Shown here: positions 32,724-45,541 of the stretch, in pieces
Position numbering within the stretch: the stretch's first letter is position 1
How the letters are laid out: each line of letters opens with the position of its first letter
Origin: Macrolepiota albuminosa
Taxonomy: Eukaryota; Basidiomycota; Agaricomycetes; Agaricales; Agaricaceae
Direction: 5' to 3'
Assembly (NCBI GenBank): GCA_027475525.1
Contig: JAMWFC010000058.1
Coordinates: 1,077,270-1,141,269 of the forward strand
Length of the DNA: 64,000 bases
Translations under genes and position numbers: made by a program
The notes under the pieces: generated by a model
Databases searched by the model: none
Told to the model about the DNA's origin: nothing
The model's input: only the letters and a program-made list of their open reading frames with translations

Positions 32724-35651
32724 TCATGATGCGCCATATTTGTGCTTGAAGTACGCAGGAGGCAAATCTGAAAGCACATCCACTAACGGACGTTCCACAA
32801 CGACTAACTCTCCGCTTGCAAGAAAATCTAGGTATAGGATTGGTCGATAATGGGCTATCATTTTGAGGTCGCTGCGGGTATCGTCGATGGGGAGTAACGA
32901 GGAAGCCTTCATGCTTTCCCTGCGTCGTTTCTTGGTAAGGCCGCGTGGAGTAGAACCACTCAGGGATAGTTTGCATATCCATGTTGAGCCCCAGAATAAT
33001 GCATACTGTGGCGCAGTATCTGAACTCGACGTAGACTCCGCTGCATCAAATGACACGCCAAGAACAGGATCGTGCGCATGTGTAAAACGTTTGGGAAGAC
33101 TATTGCAAAAGTCTTTTCCCCACGCGGGAAATTGGCGGGACTCGACATCGTACACCTGGAGGGTGTTGTCGGGAAATGCCATTATGAGGATATTCGGTTG
33201 CCTGGGATCAAAAGCAAGAACCTGTGCAGGTTTTGCGAATGTCGGCAAGACACTGTGATGCTTGAAACAGAGAAACAATGTTAGCAGTGCGTGAAGACAA
33301 GGACGGCGAAGCAGATAATTACCTGTATTGAGTCCAAGTTGAAAATATGTGTTCGAGCGTGGTCATCCGAAGTGGCAAGCCATTGACCATCTGGACTGAT
33401 AGAGATACGTAATATGCTGACAACAGCAGGGGCATCGATTTTCTCGGCGTCCCCGCCATGATCTTCCTCATTGTCCGTTACATCTACCATATCCACGTCA
33501 TCATCTGACTTGCGCCCTTTGACGACTCGGTTGTGGACAATTGAGTTCTTGAAGCGATGTTGGTCAAACCTTCGTAAAACACGCGGCTTCTCGCCAGCAA
33601 GGTCAATAATAAGGACATAGGATGAAAACGTTGTAGTCATCACAAGTTTCGAAGAGTCTGGTGTAAATTGAAATGCTTGCCCACCTGTTGACGAATTGGG
33701 GATGGGGAGGTGAGCCTGCACAATGGACGAGAATTCTCGTATTCGGCGGACATGTATATGATTCTGAGTTTTGTTTTCGCGTTAGTTATAACACAAGGGG
33801 CCGGCCTGATAACAATTTCTTACATCGAGAGTGAGAGAGAACAGCTTCGTTTCGTATGAGTCTGACACCACAAGCCACCGGCCATCTTCTGATATTCCAC
33901 TTGCGATCAGGTTCGTGTTCACATTAAGATCCATTTCCAAAACCTTCTCCCAACCCGCAGATTCAGGAAATTGAGCAACTTCAGCTCCTTGTGAGTCGGG
34001 ATCGTCATCCATAGATGGCCTGGCCATAACTCGCCATATACTCACACCAGAATCACGTATACAAGATATAAGACGTGCTTTCCTTGCTACCTGAACAGCT
34101 GGAATGCCAGACGCACCCGCGCTATAAGCCAGTCGACGATGGTAGGAGTCTTCGAATGTACAATGTGCGCTCGTCGACAGAGGATTGAGAACCTTGACAA
34201 CAGTCGTAGAGGGTAGGGCGGCTGGCGTCACAACCACGGACATATCTAAGCCACCAGAAGCAAGTATGGGCGAAACATCGATGGGGAAGCGTCGTTTGTG
34301 CGAAGGCGGGAGGACGGTATAGGGGGGCCATGTTGCCAATGCACGGACATCGTGTGAGTGCATTCTTCGTGAACATGATTGAACCCAGCGACTAGTCAAG
34401 GCACCCAATGTATTACTGAAGCTTCCAGTTTTCACCAGGGAGAAAAGGGTAATTTTCTGGTCCACGCCAGAGGTAAAAACAGTGTTGCCCTCCTGCAGTC
34501 AATCATTGAAAAAAGTGGAGGGGGCACAGATGTGAGACGAGGACGTACAGGGCCTATAGCGAGACAGAGAACATCGGCACCATGCCCTTGGAAACTTTGA
34601 AGTTGCGTGCATGTTCGTGAATCCCAAAATTTGACCATCCCCAGAGAGTCCCCTGACACTATCGTTCCATCACTAATGCAGACTATTAGAAAGAACAGTC
34701 AACGACATGACGAACACAACGAACCCAAGAACCCCGACCGTCCACACTAATGTGCGCTCTCCCCTTATTTTGTCCATTCCCATACGGTCAACGACTCTCC
34801 CTGTTGGGACGTCCCATTTTCTGACGCTGCTATCAGAACTACCTGTAACAAGCCAGGTATCTATCCAAACATCCTCTTCATCGTCGCTGTCGCTATCGTG
34901 GTCGCGACCATTGCTTTTCTTTTGTGAATGTTGGGGAATAGGTGGACCCCATGCAATGCTCAATATTCTACACTTTAATCTGTCAAAACGACGGTGGTGG
35001 GTCAAAGTGTCGTTAACAAGTGAGAGGAGTCGGACAGTGCCATCCTCGCAGCCAAGTGCAAGTAGACTGGAGGCAGGATTTACTGCCATGCACCAAATTG
35101 CGCCACCTTGAGAATTGATAGTTCTCTATTAGATATTAGACAAACTAGATGATGCAGATGATGCAAAATAGGACATACCCTCACACAAGCACGATCCATG
35201 TCCCACTCCAAGAGTTCACTGCCCCCTCCTGAGCTGAAAAGTCGTAGATCGGAGCAAGAAGGGACGTCATCTGTAGTGAAATCATCTGGATACCGAAGCA
35301 CGAAGGTAAGAGAGTCTACTTTTGAAGGATGAGGACCAGGAAGTGTCTTGAAAGAGGCATCATCAATTTTCACTCCGAAACAGAGGCATTTGTGCGCACT
35401 TTTCGGATAACCCAAGCTTGAGATGACTGTTGATCGCGCTCCCCGCCAGCCCATTCACAAAGATCAATGTTTCCGTTTGCACGACCAACTGCAAGAGTTC
35501 CAAAGCGTGAGGATTGATTGATGGACGGATTTTTGTCTTTGTGGGAAATAGAAGGAAGAGGTAAGGGAGGAAATGTGATAGCAGTAATAGCAGATGGTGT
35601 ATAGTCGACAAAGCGACAGCGATGAACGGCAAGCGTCATCGAGTCGCTCAT
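32724..35651 (-). CDS. UTP4: UTP4 (cirhin) WD40 protein of the small-subunit processome
   Basis: Utp4 belongs to the t-UTP subcomplex of the U3 snoRNP/small-subunit processome and acts early in 18S rRNA maturation. The N-terminus MSDSMTLAVHRCRFVDYTPS and ITAITFPP is typical, followed by about two seven-bladed WD40 propellers: LAVGRANGNIDLCEW, LFSSGGGSELLEWDM, NSQGGAIWCMAVNP, LALGCEDGTVRLLSL, TWLVTGSSDSSVRKWDV, GTIVSGDSLGMVKFWDS, FQGHGADVLCLAIGP, VFTSGVDQKITLFSL, and a C-terminal set ending in YRPILYLDFLASGELVVVER and PPAYFKHKYGAS, the conserved Utp4 end. In-frame starts also exist at 35678 and 35639; 35651 fits the family. About eight introns. It is divergent from TIM10 with 122 bases between starts. 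Confidence 0.92.
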
Positions 35652-35773
35652 TGCGTGAACTCTTGACTTTGTGACCACTGCACGCGTTTCAAAACTTTTT
35701 TGATGGCGATCGAAGTAACGTGACGGAGCTCAAATTGAGCGACGTTACTGTCGCAAATCATTCAACAAAAACC

Positions 35774-36183
35774 ATGTCATTTCTCGGAAGAGGTCCCGGG
35801 AATGCCCCCGCTGCTGGTGGTATCAATGCCGAAAAGATAGAGTTGGCAGTGACTGAGTGAGGCACTCTTCAACTTCATTGATTTTGAGTTCTTACTTTGC
35901 ATAGGTTGGACACCGTCACAGACTTCTTCAACCGCATGGTTTCGTACGTCGCCGTTAGCACAGTTATTCAAAAGTCTGCTCAACTCGCACGCATCCCAGA
36001 TCATGTCATGCTAAATGTATTAGCGCGCGCTACTCAGAACCAGACCTAAACAAGGGCGAAAGCGTCTGCATTGACCGCTGCGTTGCAAAATTTACTGAAG
36101 TTCAGAAGAAAGTAGGCGAGAAGCTGCAAAGTAGAGGGGCAGCTAATGCAGGTGCCGCTGCTGGTTCGTTTGGTTCACTATAA
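35774..36183 (+). CDS. TIM10: TIM10, small intermembrane-space chaperone
   Basis: Tim10 with Tim9 ferries hydrophobic precursors across the mitochondrial intermembrane space. Exons 35774-35856, 35905-35943 and 36000-36183 all have GT-AG borders. The protein starts [16 protein letters not shown], then [23 protein letters not shown] sequence with the first twin motif (CHAKC, C-x3-C) and CIDRC as the second, separated by about 16 residues, followed by a helix [16 protein letters not shown] and a Gly/Ala-rich tail. Length about 100 residues is slightly above yeast Tim10 because of the tail. None of the short ORFs at this place covers it because of the introns. No breaks. Confidence 0.93.
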
Positions 36184-36288
36184 TACTACGTTCACGGAGT
36201 CGGACGTTACAGACAAAATAAAATTGGCGAAAAGCGACAAGCATTTCTAGACCAAGTTGGGACTTGCCACTCCGACATTTGCATGCAC

Positions 36289-36673
36289 TCATTTTGTGAC
36301 ACCAGGGAAGCATTGCTCCATGGTTTTGTTGTGACGGTTTTGAGCATGTTCGATAAGGCTGTGAAGCTGTTAGGAGACTATCACCACGAACATGGTAGTA
36401 AACAGACGCTGGGGCACGAGTAGTGATCAACTGCAGATCGGGAGAAATCAGCGAGCTATGAACACTCTAGGGAAGCACAACACTACTGACAAAAGGCTGC
36501 CTGCAGTCGCTGCAGACGATGGACTTGGCCGCCTCGTTGACTTTAGACTGGCTTTTGGAACCCTTGGGAGCATTTTTGTCATTATTTCGCTCGCGCTTTT
36601 GTTGAGCTTTGGCACCCTGTTGGAGACGATGAGCGGGATCTGGGAAAATGAAGATGGGTCATACGTTTCCCAT
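36289..36673 (-). CDS. ZNF706/SERF-like small zinc-binding protein
   Basis: Four exons by eye: 36665-36673 (MGN), 36491-36616, 36408-36430 and 36289-36358. The spliced protein has about 75 residues: MGNGAKAQQKRERNND, a Lys/Ser-rich helix, VNEAAKSIVCSDCRQPF with a C-x2-C pair, LITTRAPALIEHAQNRH with two His, and a tail FPGVTK. This is the layout of the 4F5/SERF N-terminus joined to one C2H2 finger as in ZNF706 and plant At2g23090. Human ZNF706 has been linked to stem-cell gene control and protein aggregation; the fungal role is unknown. The gene is convergent with TIM10 and divergent from threonine aldolase. It is hidden from simple ORF calling by its four small exons. Confidence 0.85.
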
Positions 36674-36871
36674 TGCGAGGTATCGTAGGGTATGAAGGAG
36701 AAGAAAGGCAGTGTGATCGATCGGCTTCCATCGGCTGATTGCCTCGGCAAGCACCCGGATCGAACTTTTAATACTCCGCTCAGGCTTGTTCGTGATCCGT
36801 TTTTTTCGACTCGCCGGTCCGGGATCCTTGTGAGCAGTCCATGGCCTTCGCACTTTTCCACAACCGGCACC

Positions 36872-38512
36872 ATGTCCACCCCTGTACTCGCTGCTATCGT
36901 TGACCAAGTCAAGTGCAATGTCCTCACTGACTCCCATGTCCTCGATAACGCGTCTAAGGCAGAGGAGATCTCTCGTACCTTCATCTGTCTGTTTTTTCTC
37001 CTTCTCTCTCGTCCTGTACTAACCGCCGCACTATGCAGCGGACACGGTCACAGGTGAGGCCCTGTGAGCTTATATTGGCTTGATGCTTACTCGCCTCACT
37101 AGCACCCACCCCGGAAATGCTCGCCTACGCCGCCCTCGCCACTATTGGAGACGATGTCTACTATGATCCTTCGACAAAGTATGTTTTCAGTTGCTCACTC
37201 TTATGATTTCTCTGATCATTGCCATGACTCATCGCCAGGGCCCTTGAGACTCATATGGCGCAACTGACGGGGAAAGAAGCAGGATTATTCATGCCTTCTG
37301 GTACTGCTTCCAACCAGATTGCCCTAAGGACACATCTTAAGCAACCTCCTTACTCCATACTCTGTGACCACCGGGCCCATATTCACAAGTGTGTCCACAT
37401 TAGCCTTGTATCATACCCTCGCTGATACCGGACCTTAGATACGAGGCTGGTGGCGGTGCATTTCATTCCGGTGCTGCGGTGTTACCTATAATTCCTTCCA
37501 ATGGTACCGATTCAATTTTGATGTCATCGTCATAAAAACAACAGCCATTATGACCTATAGGTCATCATCTAACTCTTGCTGACGTCGAACCTAATGCTGT
37601 TCTCGGATCCGATGTCCATTTGCAAGTGGTCAATTATCTCATCGATTTTCGTTTTACTCACGGGTTACAGCGCCCCAACCCAAGTAGTCGCCCTCGAGAA
37701 CACACTCAACGGCACAATCTTTCCGCAGGACGACATTATTGCGATTTCCGACTGGGCCCATTCACATGGCATTAAGATGCATCTCGATGGCGCCCGTATC
37801 TGGCACGTTGCAGTTGAGACCCAAACTTCGCTCAAAGAACTGGTTGCTCCCTTTGATACAGTCAGCTTATGCTTCAGTAAAGGTCTAGGTTTGTAATTAC
37901 TAACCAACATATGCTTTTCATCGCTTCTTACAAGTAAATCTTTGATTTTATAGGTGCTCCAATTGGTTCCTGTCTTGTTGGTCCTAGGGAATTTATTGAC
38001 AAGGCTCGTTGGTTTCGCAAACTCTTTGGGGGCGGAATGCGCCAAATCGGCATACTGGCTGCTTCGGCTGCGTACGCACTGACTCACAACTTCTCTCAAC
38101 TGGAAAGAGTCCATATCCTTGCTAAGAAACTCGAGGCTGGCTTGGAAGCTATCGGTGTGGAAATAACGAGCAGGGCAGAGACTTGCATGGTAAGTTTGTG
38201 ATGTTCCTTTAGGAAATTGAATACCAAATGCCCATTCAGGTGTTTTATGATCCCACTCCCATTGGCTTGAACTACAACGAAATCGCAGAGCGAGCCAGCC
38301 AACTACCTCGCCCACTTTTCCTGGGCGGTTCTCGTCTTGTGGTCCACATACAGACGAGTGAGTCCGCCGTGGAAGACTTCCTTGCATTGATCAGCGAGCT
38401 CGCGGAGGAAAAGAAGAGGGCAGGATTCATCAAGCCGGATCTTTCGACAGAACGAAAAGTTCACAAGGACATATATGTCAGACGTGTTGCCAAGCCCAAC
38501 GCCAACAATTAA
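36872..38512 (+). CDS. GLY1: L-threonine aldolase (low specificity)
   Basis: PLP enzyme that cleaves threonine (and allo-threonine) to glycine and acetaldehyde. After a first exon (MSTPVLAAIVDQVKCNVLTD to SRTF) the core begins SDTVTAPTPEMLAYAALATI, GDDVYYDPSTKALE, FMPSGTASNQIALRTHL, CDHRAHIHKYEAGG, then ENTLNGTIFPQDDI, a SHGIKMHLDGARIWH segment with the PLP-binding Asp and Arg, the lysine that bears PLP in CFSKGLGAPIGS, KLFGGGMRQIGILAA, and a C-terminal domain with PRPLFLGGSRLVVHIQTS. Six or more introns. All key residues are kept. The end VAKPNANN and stop at 38510 are clear. The N-terminal extension before SDTVT is longer than in bacteria but usual in fungi. Confidence 0.93.
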
Positions 38513-38783
38513 ACAATGTTGGACTAATACCTACGAATAGTCATCTATTGATCTCTTGTCTGCTCCATAGTCATTGTTGAAATTGAATGGTTTCCTGGAA
38601 GAATGCGTATGCTATCGTGTCTATTCCCCTTTTGCCAAGCTCAGCACCAATAAAGAACATTGAATCAGTAACCAGTAACTATGCACATTCTTACATTTCC
38701 CTCTTTCTGCTCCATAGCTAGTCATTGGGTTCCTTGATCCTAGAAGAATAAGTATCGTTTGGTAATACAGTGACTACCAGTCA

Positions 38784-41700
38784 TTAATCATCAGAAAGGT
38801 AAGAAATCTCTGCGTCGTCGTCAACGACGAAACTGTCCAGCATATATTCGTCAGGTTCTTCGCGCTCTGTTGGGGGAGAACTCGGTATGATTGGACGTCG
38901 CCTTGCGTGCAATCCAACACCGAACACTCCACGCCTTGAAGGAGCGTTTATGAACGTAGGAGCCTTCGCACCTATGGGAGCTTGAGTAAACAGACTCTGG
39001 CGGTATGCCAGGGTCTGATCATAAGAAGGGGAAACCTGCGTCTCAGGTAGTTCTTCTAAAAATCTTCGATCTTCCTCGGTTTCCTTGTCTTCAGGGCCAG
39101 ACGAGCCTTCACTAGTTTCATCGCCAGAGTGTTCGGCTTCAAAATCGAAGACAGGATTCGTGTGTACGTTGACATTAATGTGAATCTTTCTCGATTTGTT
39201 TCGGTCAAGCTTGGGAGATTTATGGCGATGTAATCGTTGTGGGCGAGGTGATGATATTGTTATGCCAGGAGAATCAATCAAACGTCGTCGTCTTGTTTGT
39301 GCAAGTGGCCGCACAGGAAACGAAGGTTGTGGAATTTGCAAGTCGTCTGGCGAGTCCAATGATGGCCCTTGTGGCAGACAGGGCGGGAGCATCTTTGCAC
39401 TAGATTCACCGCCATTCCGTCTCACGATCGGCTCATATAGAGTACTTGATGTAGGCCGGAGTGGAGAACTCGTTTGGTACTCTCGAGGGTTAGAACTGGC
39501 TGCAGCTGACATATCCAAAGAGTCGATGGGACCATTCTCATCTTCACATGCCAACTGTTCGATAGATTCATAAGGTACATCAATATCGCGAGAACAGCAT
39601 TCAGTAGGGCTCGCTTTGGCTTTGAAAATCCTGCTGGCAATCGGCGAAGAATCGACAACTTCAAAATTAGGATTTTCGTCTTCATCCCCGTCTATAAGCC
39701 ATGCCATGCTCTCATCAGCGGTTTCAGTTTCTATACGTCCATGGACAGGAACTTCCCAAAGATACAGATAATGAGGCAGTTGTTGATCAAGAAATTTATT
39801 TACTGACCTTGATCATCCTCCGAGTCAGTCAAATCGACCACGGCTTTGGTAGATGAAGCCAGGGAGGAAGGAGAAATCGATTTTCCATGCTTACCCTTTC
39901 CAGAAGAAGGTGATACATATGGGATCAAAGTGTGTTCGATATCCACATCGTCCGCATCGTCCACCCCTCGGTTCGAGACCTGGCTCGAGGACAGTTCTGT
40001 ACGTTTCTTTTGTTTTATCCCTTTCGCCGCCTTAGGGACGGTCGTCTTAGCCCTACGTAATGCGGCCTTTCCAGGATGGTTGGACGACAAAGGTGTAAAA
40101 GATCTTGTGCGACGCGAGAGTACGTCGACTATCCCTGATTCAATCTCCAAGTCTGTGTCATCATCCTCTCCGGCATCGTCGAAGTCCTTCTGTTGCACTG
40201 TTGTCTTCGTCTTCTTTTGTTTCTTCGGCCGTTTGATGAGGAGATCGGCAACAGAGACGAAACCTGTACTAGCACCAGCTGGAATGTTCCTTGAGATGTT
40301 GTCGTTTCTTTTGCGCTTCGCGCCCGAGGTGGGAGAGCGGTTCTCCTTCGTAGATTTTCTCCCTCCCTCATCACGAGTATATTCCTGGATTTCCATGGTC
40401 CTTTCCAAACACTCAGGTTTTACATGATCGGGTAACAAACGAGGAACGTCCGTGTAAAACTCGAGTTGTTCGCCGCGTAAGATAGTTTTTTGTACCTCCT
40501 TGTAAGTGTCCTTGGCCTTCTCAAGGTTCAACTCTTCTCTTCCTTCTGCAAGAAGGACATGGACAACGCCTGCTCGTTTACGACCAGTCCTTCCCAGTCT
40601 TTGGAGCTATTGCAAAGATATTTATGAATAAAGTTTCTCGGAAGCAGATGATGCATTACCATGCGAATCGGAGTCTTCTGGGCATCATAACAAACAATCA
40701 AGTCAACTTCACCTATATCTAAACCTTCCTCTCCAATGGAGGTCGCAACCAAGACATTAAATTCACCAGCTTTAAATTTTTGAACGACCTGAAATGAAAA
40801 CCTCATTAGTGTCCGCAAGGTAGGAAACTGGAGGGAAACGTGCCCCAAGCTGTTCCTTCTGGGCAAGGCCTTTCTTACCCAGCTTGTCAGTTCCTTGCCC
40901 AATAAACTTGTGCGCTCGGATGAGTGGACGTTGGAAGTTCAAGATGTCAACGATCTCATCAACAGCTTCTCTGAAGGTAACAAAGACCATGACCTTCGTC
41001 TCGTCATTTGGCGCATCGTCTTCGACAGGAAGTCGTTGAGCAAAATGATCAACGATTATGCTTCTAAGGCGGTCCATCTTTGGATGCACAGAAAAACCAC
41101 GAGCCTTTTGATTGTCGAGTTCACGCAAGACGGCTTGGAACATAGGATCCTCGCGCAAATTCTTTTTCTTTGAAGCAGTTCCAGATTTTCCCCGTCCTGT
41201 GGTAGTTTCTTCGTCTCCTGCACGAGAAAGCTCCTGCATGTATGTGTAGCACATACCCGGAGTGCCCTCAACCTTGTGATGATGATAAAGACTGGGGTAT
41301 ATCCCTTAGATAAGAAGAATGAAACGAACCAGATAGCCCATGGCTCGAGCTAAGGATCCGAGCCGCGATAAGGAGGGGTAAGCCCAATGTTGTTCTCTTG
41401 TAAGTTGACCCATTCGCGCCTGGGCAGAATACGGATGGAATTTTACTGGGTCTGGTGAGCCCCAGAGTATCCCTTTTTGTCTGAGGGGCTTGAGATCTCT
41501 CTGACAATCAATTCATATTCAGCACGACGCGTCGATGAAAAGACAATTCATACATCCATCAGGGCAGCAAGAAGTTCTTTCACCTTGTTGACGTCCTCGG
41601 TCATAGTGATGATGTGCTGTTCGATCCTCTGCAAAAGACGGATAAAAACACGACATATCATGACTGGATTCTCATACACACTTTATGGTGTATAAATGGT

Positions 41701-43188
41701 TTAATGTCCAAACTACTCTCATCTCGAATCTCAATGTGACTGATATGCAGGCCGTCAATAAGTCTCTGCACGGCATCAGGATTTCCTCCCGGGGTTGCAG
41801 TAAGGGCCATGATTCGAAAGTGCGGGTTCTTGGCCATGAGGAATCGAACAATTTGGTTGTATGCGTAATCGCCCGTGGCTCTGTGTGCCTCATCTGTGAC
41901 ATCTTGTCAATAACAAAAGATCCTGTGATATCATTGAATTTCACCTATCACAAGCAGCACGATATTGCGTGCATCGCAATTCTCTGTTGTCAGGTCGTTA
42001 ACAAGAGTTTGAGGGGTCATATAAAAGACGCGTTTCTCTTTCCACTAGGAGACTGCTTCAGTCAATTGTTATTGCCTGGGAAAAATCTTTCCCACCAGTC
42101 GTCCTCGAGCGGATTTGACTATCTGACCTGTTAGTTCCGCAGCATCGCAGCCAGCAATACCACATGTTTGGTGACACGCTTCGATTTGCTGGGCTACGAG
42201 TGGTTTGGTTGGTGCAACAAAAACGACTTTCCCTTCTGGGAACCAGCGGTAATCTAGGCCACATATAGTCAGAACAGGGATCATTGAGAGGTGCGTGCCT
42301 AATACAGTTTAGCATGACAACTCCAGCAATGAAAGTTTTTCCAAGGCCAGTTGGAAGAGCAACTATGGTATTGTCGAAGAGGCAATGTTTTACAATATTG
42401 AACTGATAATCTCGCTTTGGCCGGTTCATAGGATATATCCAGTGTTTGGCTTCCAGAAGGTCTGGTTTTAGTTTCATAGGTGGAGGCTTATCCAAAACGC
42501 AATCATGAGCGTTGAAGACGTCTGCATAGAGAAAAACATACAGGACTGAAGGGAGGCAGTTCACCGTCATGATAAGCCAGGCGTAGGACGATAATCAAAT
42601 TATTGTTGAGACTTACCCGACTGGAAAGAGAATCAGTTCAGTTTTGAGAAGTCACTTAAGCATTTCACCTGGAATAAATGGGGCAGGAAATTGTTCAAAT
42701 TCAACTTCTTCCTCCTGTTCGTCAACTTCATATGAAGCCTTTCCTTTCCCTTTGGACTTCCCTGACTTCAGACCGGTCTTCGCAAATGCAGTCTGATCCC
42801 AGACCTTCGTCTTCTGCATTCGCTTCGCAAATGGGTCGCGAGGAACTGACCTGACCCTCTGTATTCGAGGTCTTCCAGGTGCTGTGGAGGACGATGGTAG
42901 GATGTCACCGAAGAGTGTAGTCTGATGAGTAGCCGACCCAGTCCTACTCAGGCTCGGCCCAGCAATGGACTGAGTTTTGCCATTGTACGCATCACTCTCA
43001 AAATCGTCTAGCTTCCGAAGGTCATTTTCATCTAAATCAAGGGTTAGGCACCCAAAAGAGTCGTCCTCCGTCGTTGGCGCTGACGGAGGTCTCGAGGGCA
43101 ACTTGAGAGCCGCTGCTTCGATAGCATCCAGTTCATCAAAAGCTGCATCATCTAAGTCATCGCCTTCAAAAAAGCCGTCGGAACTCAT
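38784..43188 (-). CDS. MPH1: MPH1/FANCM-type DNA helicase
   Basis: Mph1/FANCM is a 3'-5' DNA translocase that remodels forks and D-loops and limits crossovers. N-terminal region: acidic [20 protein letters not shown], Ser/Arg-rich linker, then the SF2 core: [20 protein letters not shown] with motif [39 protein letters not shown], the DEAH box [14 protein letters not shown] (an intron falls inside the Asp codon), [10 protein letters not shown], then the MPH1-type insert and the second RecA domain with [33 protein letters not shown] and [13 protein letters not shown]. The long C-terminal part is acidic and Ser-rich with basic patches and no domain I recognise; it ends in [15 protein letters not shown]. 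About a dozen introns. Motifs are complete. The gene is convergent with threonine aldolase. Confidence 0.93.
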
Positions 43189-43923
43189 AGGGTTTCGAAG
43201 GTTGAGTATCGATGAATGGTGTCAACAGTGAGCGCTAGTGGCTTCCTCGCGTCGCGGTCACGTGCAGAACGCAAACTTCGTCACATGAAACTTAATCCAT
43301 GGACAACCATATGCCCATACCACCGCCATGCTCTGTCGAAGAACAAGCATTGTTTGAGTATGGTAGGCACATGCAGGTTGATGCATGCTTATCAGACTGC
43401 CAAACGCATAATAGGCATAAGTATATACACAGGCAGAAAGCATCTACTTATAGCGTAGGGATAGGGTTTGGATAATATATACAGGACAACTATACCCATG
43501 AGTATATCTTTTGGTCCTGTATGGCACTGCGCTGTACGATAAGGTGAAACTGGCAGCGAGGGAAACACAGTCCGCTTGTAATACCCGCAGAATCACATGG
43601 TATTAAAATACGTCCAGTGACTCGTGTTCAGAGCAGTGAGCGCGGAACATGTATCCAACGAGGAAAGTCAGAGTAAGTGCGATATATATTGACGAAAATG
43701 GACACCTCAAAGCAAGTGGTACTTAAGCGCGTGACAGGCGGAACATGAGAAATCAGACATCGTCTTTCCATCGTCACCCACCCCACGTTTGTATTTAAGC
43801 ATCCACACTCTGTATCAATATACTATCTCCCTTAAACCTGTCGATTCTGAATTTTTCTCCATTCTTCCTTACCGCTTAGTTCGACTCTCCACCTTTAAAG
43901 GACAAAGGACGAGCGAAGTCATC
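43189..43923. promoter_or_regulatory. Divergent upstream region of MPH1 and Yippee
   Basis: 735 bases between divergent starts. A TATTTAAG-like element lies near 43791 and is placed for the Yippee gene. Short ORFs at 43216-43458 are not credible. No RNA gene or repeat seen. Confidence 0.45.
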
Positions 43924-44421
43924 ATGGGCATGAGTTATCGTCGCTATCTCTCAGGTGAACGTATCTACGGCTGTTCTACTTGCAAGACCCACCTTGCTAC
44001 TATTCATTCCATGATGTCAAGGGTAGGCTTGGTCAATCTTAGTAGTATCGAAGCCGCTTAATTGCTGCTGCCTCTGCCAGGCGTTTAACGGCCAACATGG
44101 TCGGGCATACCTCTTTGACGGAGTGTATGTAGTTTCATCGTTTCTCACCCTTCTAGAGACATTATTGATCCTTACCGTTAGTGTTAACGTCATCGAAGGC
44201 GAGCCAAACGATCGCCCAATGACGACAGGCAACCATACTGTTAGAGATATCTATTGTTGCCGATGTGGGACCACACTCGGCTGGAAATATGTATGTCATC
44301 TCTCTGACGTCTCTAACATCTTGATCTCGAAACAACATAGGACAAGGCCTATGAAGCATCCCAGAAATACAAAGAGGGGAAATTTATTCTCGAACGCCAT
44401 CTCCTTGTCGACGTGCAATAG
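43924..44421 (+). CDS. Yippee-family zinc-binding protein
   Basis: Yippee proteins form a small, very conserved zinc fold (also called MeDIY) near centrosomes and in degradation complexes (Moh1 in yeast). Exon 1 starts MGMSYRRYLSGERIYGCSTC with the first C-x2-C pair and ends SMMSR; after an intron come AFNGQHGRAYLFDGV, then VNVIEGEPNDRPMTTGNHTV, then DIYCCRCGTTLGWKY with the second C-x2-C pair, and finally YEASQKYKEGKFILERHLLV and the stop at 44419. Three introns of about 50 bases. The family is so conserved that the splices are secure. Confidence 0.95.
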
Positions 44422-45292
44422 TGGCTTTGGCTCCGCAGTTCACGTCAGAAACTCCTTTTCTCGAACTCCGCGTTGTACAAGGTTTTCGTTTCTTCCTTTT
44501 GCTGTTATTGTCTCTTGCGTATCCAGTCGTGGCATATGACTGGAATTCCCAAGCTTGCGACACTTTTCCCCCTTAATGGCGAGAGGATAGGGCTTGGAGT
44601 GACAGGAAAAGATGACTTATCGTCTCCGTTCTTGGTCAATATCTCCGTTCCTTGCCTCCTTGACTCTGAAGCCCCTTTCGATCCACATTTCAACTTACCC
44701 AAACTCCGACGACGTTGATTTTCGATGTTTTGATTTGGATTCGGACTGCGACACATGCCCATGTCCACAATCTTTCATTCGAAATCCGACTGTATAGAAA
44801 CATTTTTCTCTCTTCTTTTCAGGTATCCCGAACCCACCATCTCCTCACGCCCCACTCTGAGTTCTTACTAGCCCTATTGTTCCTTGTACATGAATTTTTC
44901 TCATGATGGCCTAGAATATTTATTTTACCGTCAATGTAACGGCAATTTGTGTAAATTTCAGAACGTCGTAACACTGTTTACTCGAGGTAGGATCAGCGGG
45001 GCGCCGAGTCGGAAGTCAGGTGGCTTCCGGTGTGGTGATGTTTGAAACGGATTGCCGAACGCTGCCGACATCCCCAAAGCTTGTACAATGTTCCCCCAAG
45101 CGATTCCACCCCAACGCAATCGTCATTCACGTTTATAAAGTCATCGCGTTTTGCTCCCCCCTCATCGAGCTCTATCCCGCTCTCCCGCAGTCATATCCAT
45201 TCAAGACCTTTTGACGCGTTCATAATGGGTACAGTCTCATCTCGTGACGCCTTTTGCTCGCCAGCTAACGCCGTGTCTCAGCTACTATAACC
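44422..45292. other. Intergenic, no gene recognised
   Basis: About 870 bases with several short overlapping ORFs on both strands, none with a recognisable motif. A TATAAA at 45134-45139 lies upstream of the small ORF at 45293. Confidence 0.5.
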
Positions 45293-45541
45293 ATGTCTAG
45301 ACCACTCGTCTCATCACCTCTCGCCGACTCTACACATAAGCGTCCGGTTGCACAACGAATCATTCCACAACGCAACTCCTCGTTCCCTACCTCACGCGCT
45401 CTGCGGCCATTTCCTTCCGTCTCGAATACCCTTCACCCAACACCTGGCAAGCCACCAGTAAAACTCATCGAGCCCCCACAAAACTACCAAGGCACATTCT
45501 TGCTCGACCTCACCCAAGCAGAATTTAGCAGACAAGACTGA
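45293..45541 (+). CDS. Possible small hypothetical protein
   Basis: An 82-residue intronless ORF beginning MSRPLVSSPLADSTHKRPVA, rich in Pro/Ser/Arg, with a moderately hydrophobic end LIEPPQNYQGTFLLDLTQAE. It has a TATA-like box at 45134 and a pyrimidine-rich leader (about 45175-45290), which makes transcription plausible. No homologue known to me and codon bias cannot be judged. It could equally be the first exon of a longer gene or chance. Confidence 0.35.
   Translation: MSRPLVSSPLADSTHKRPVAQRIIPQRNSSFPTSRALRPFPSVSNTLHPTPGKPPVKLIEPPQNYQGTFLLDLTQAEFSRQD

Noticed and set aside
36367..36391. 25-base intron in the ZNF706-like gene
   Set aside because: Too short to splice; a 49-base intron with donor at 36407 gives a product that matches the family better.
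36448..36984. 178-codon minus-strand ORF
   Set aside because: It runs antisense over the start of threonine aldolase and out of frame over the ZNF706-like gene; its composition matches nothing.
39846..40427. 193-codon plus-strand ORF
   Set aside because: Antisense to the low-complexity part of MPH1; no motif.
41880..41950. Apparent frame break in the DEAH box of MPH1
   Set aside because: It first looked like a 14-base insertion, but an ordinary intron (donor GTGAAA, acceptor CACAG) gives VIDEAH without any lesion.
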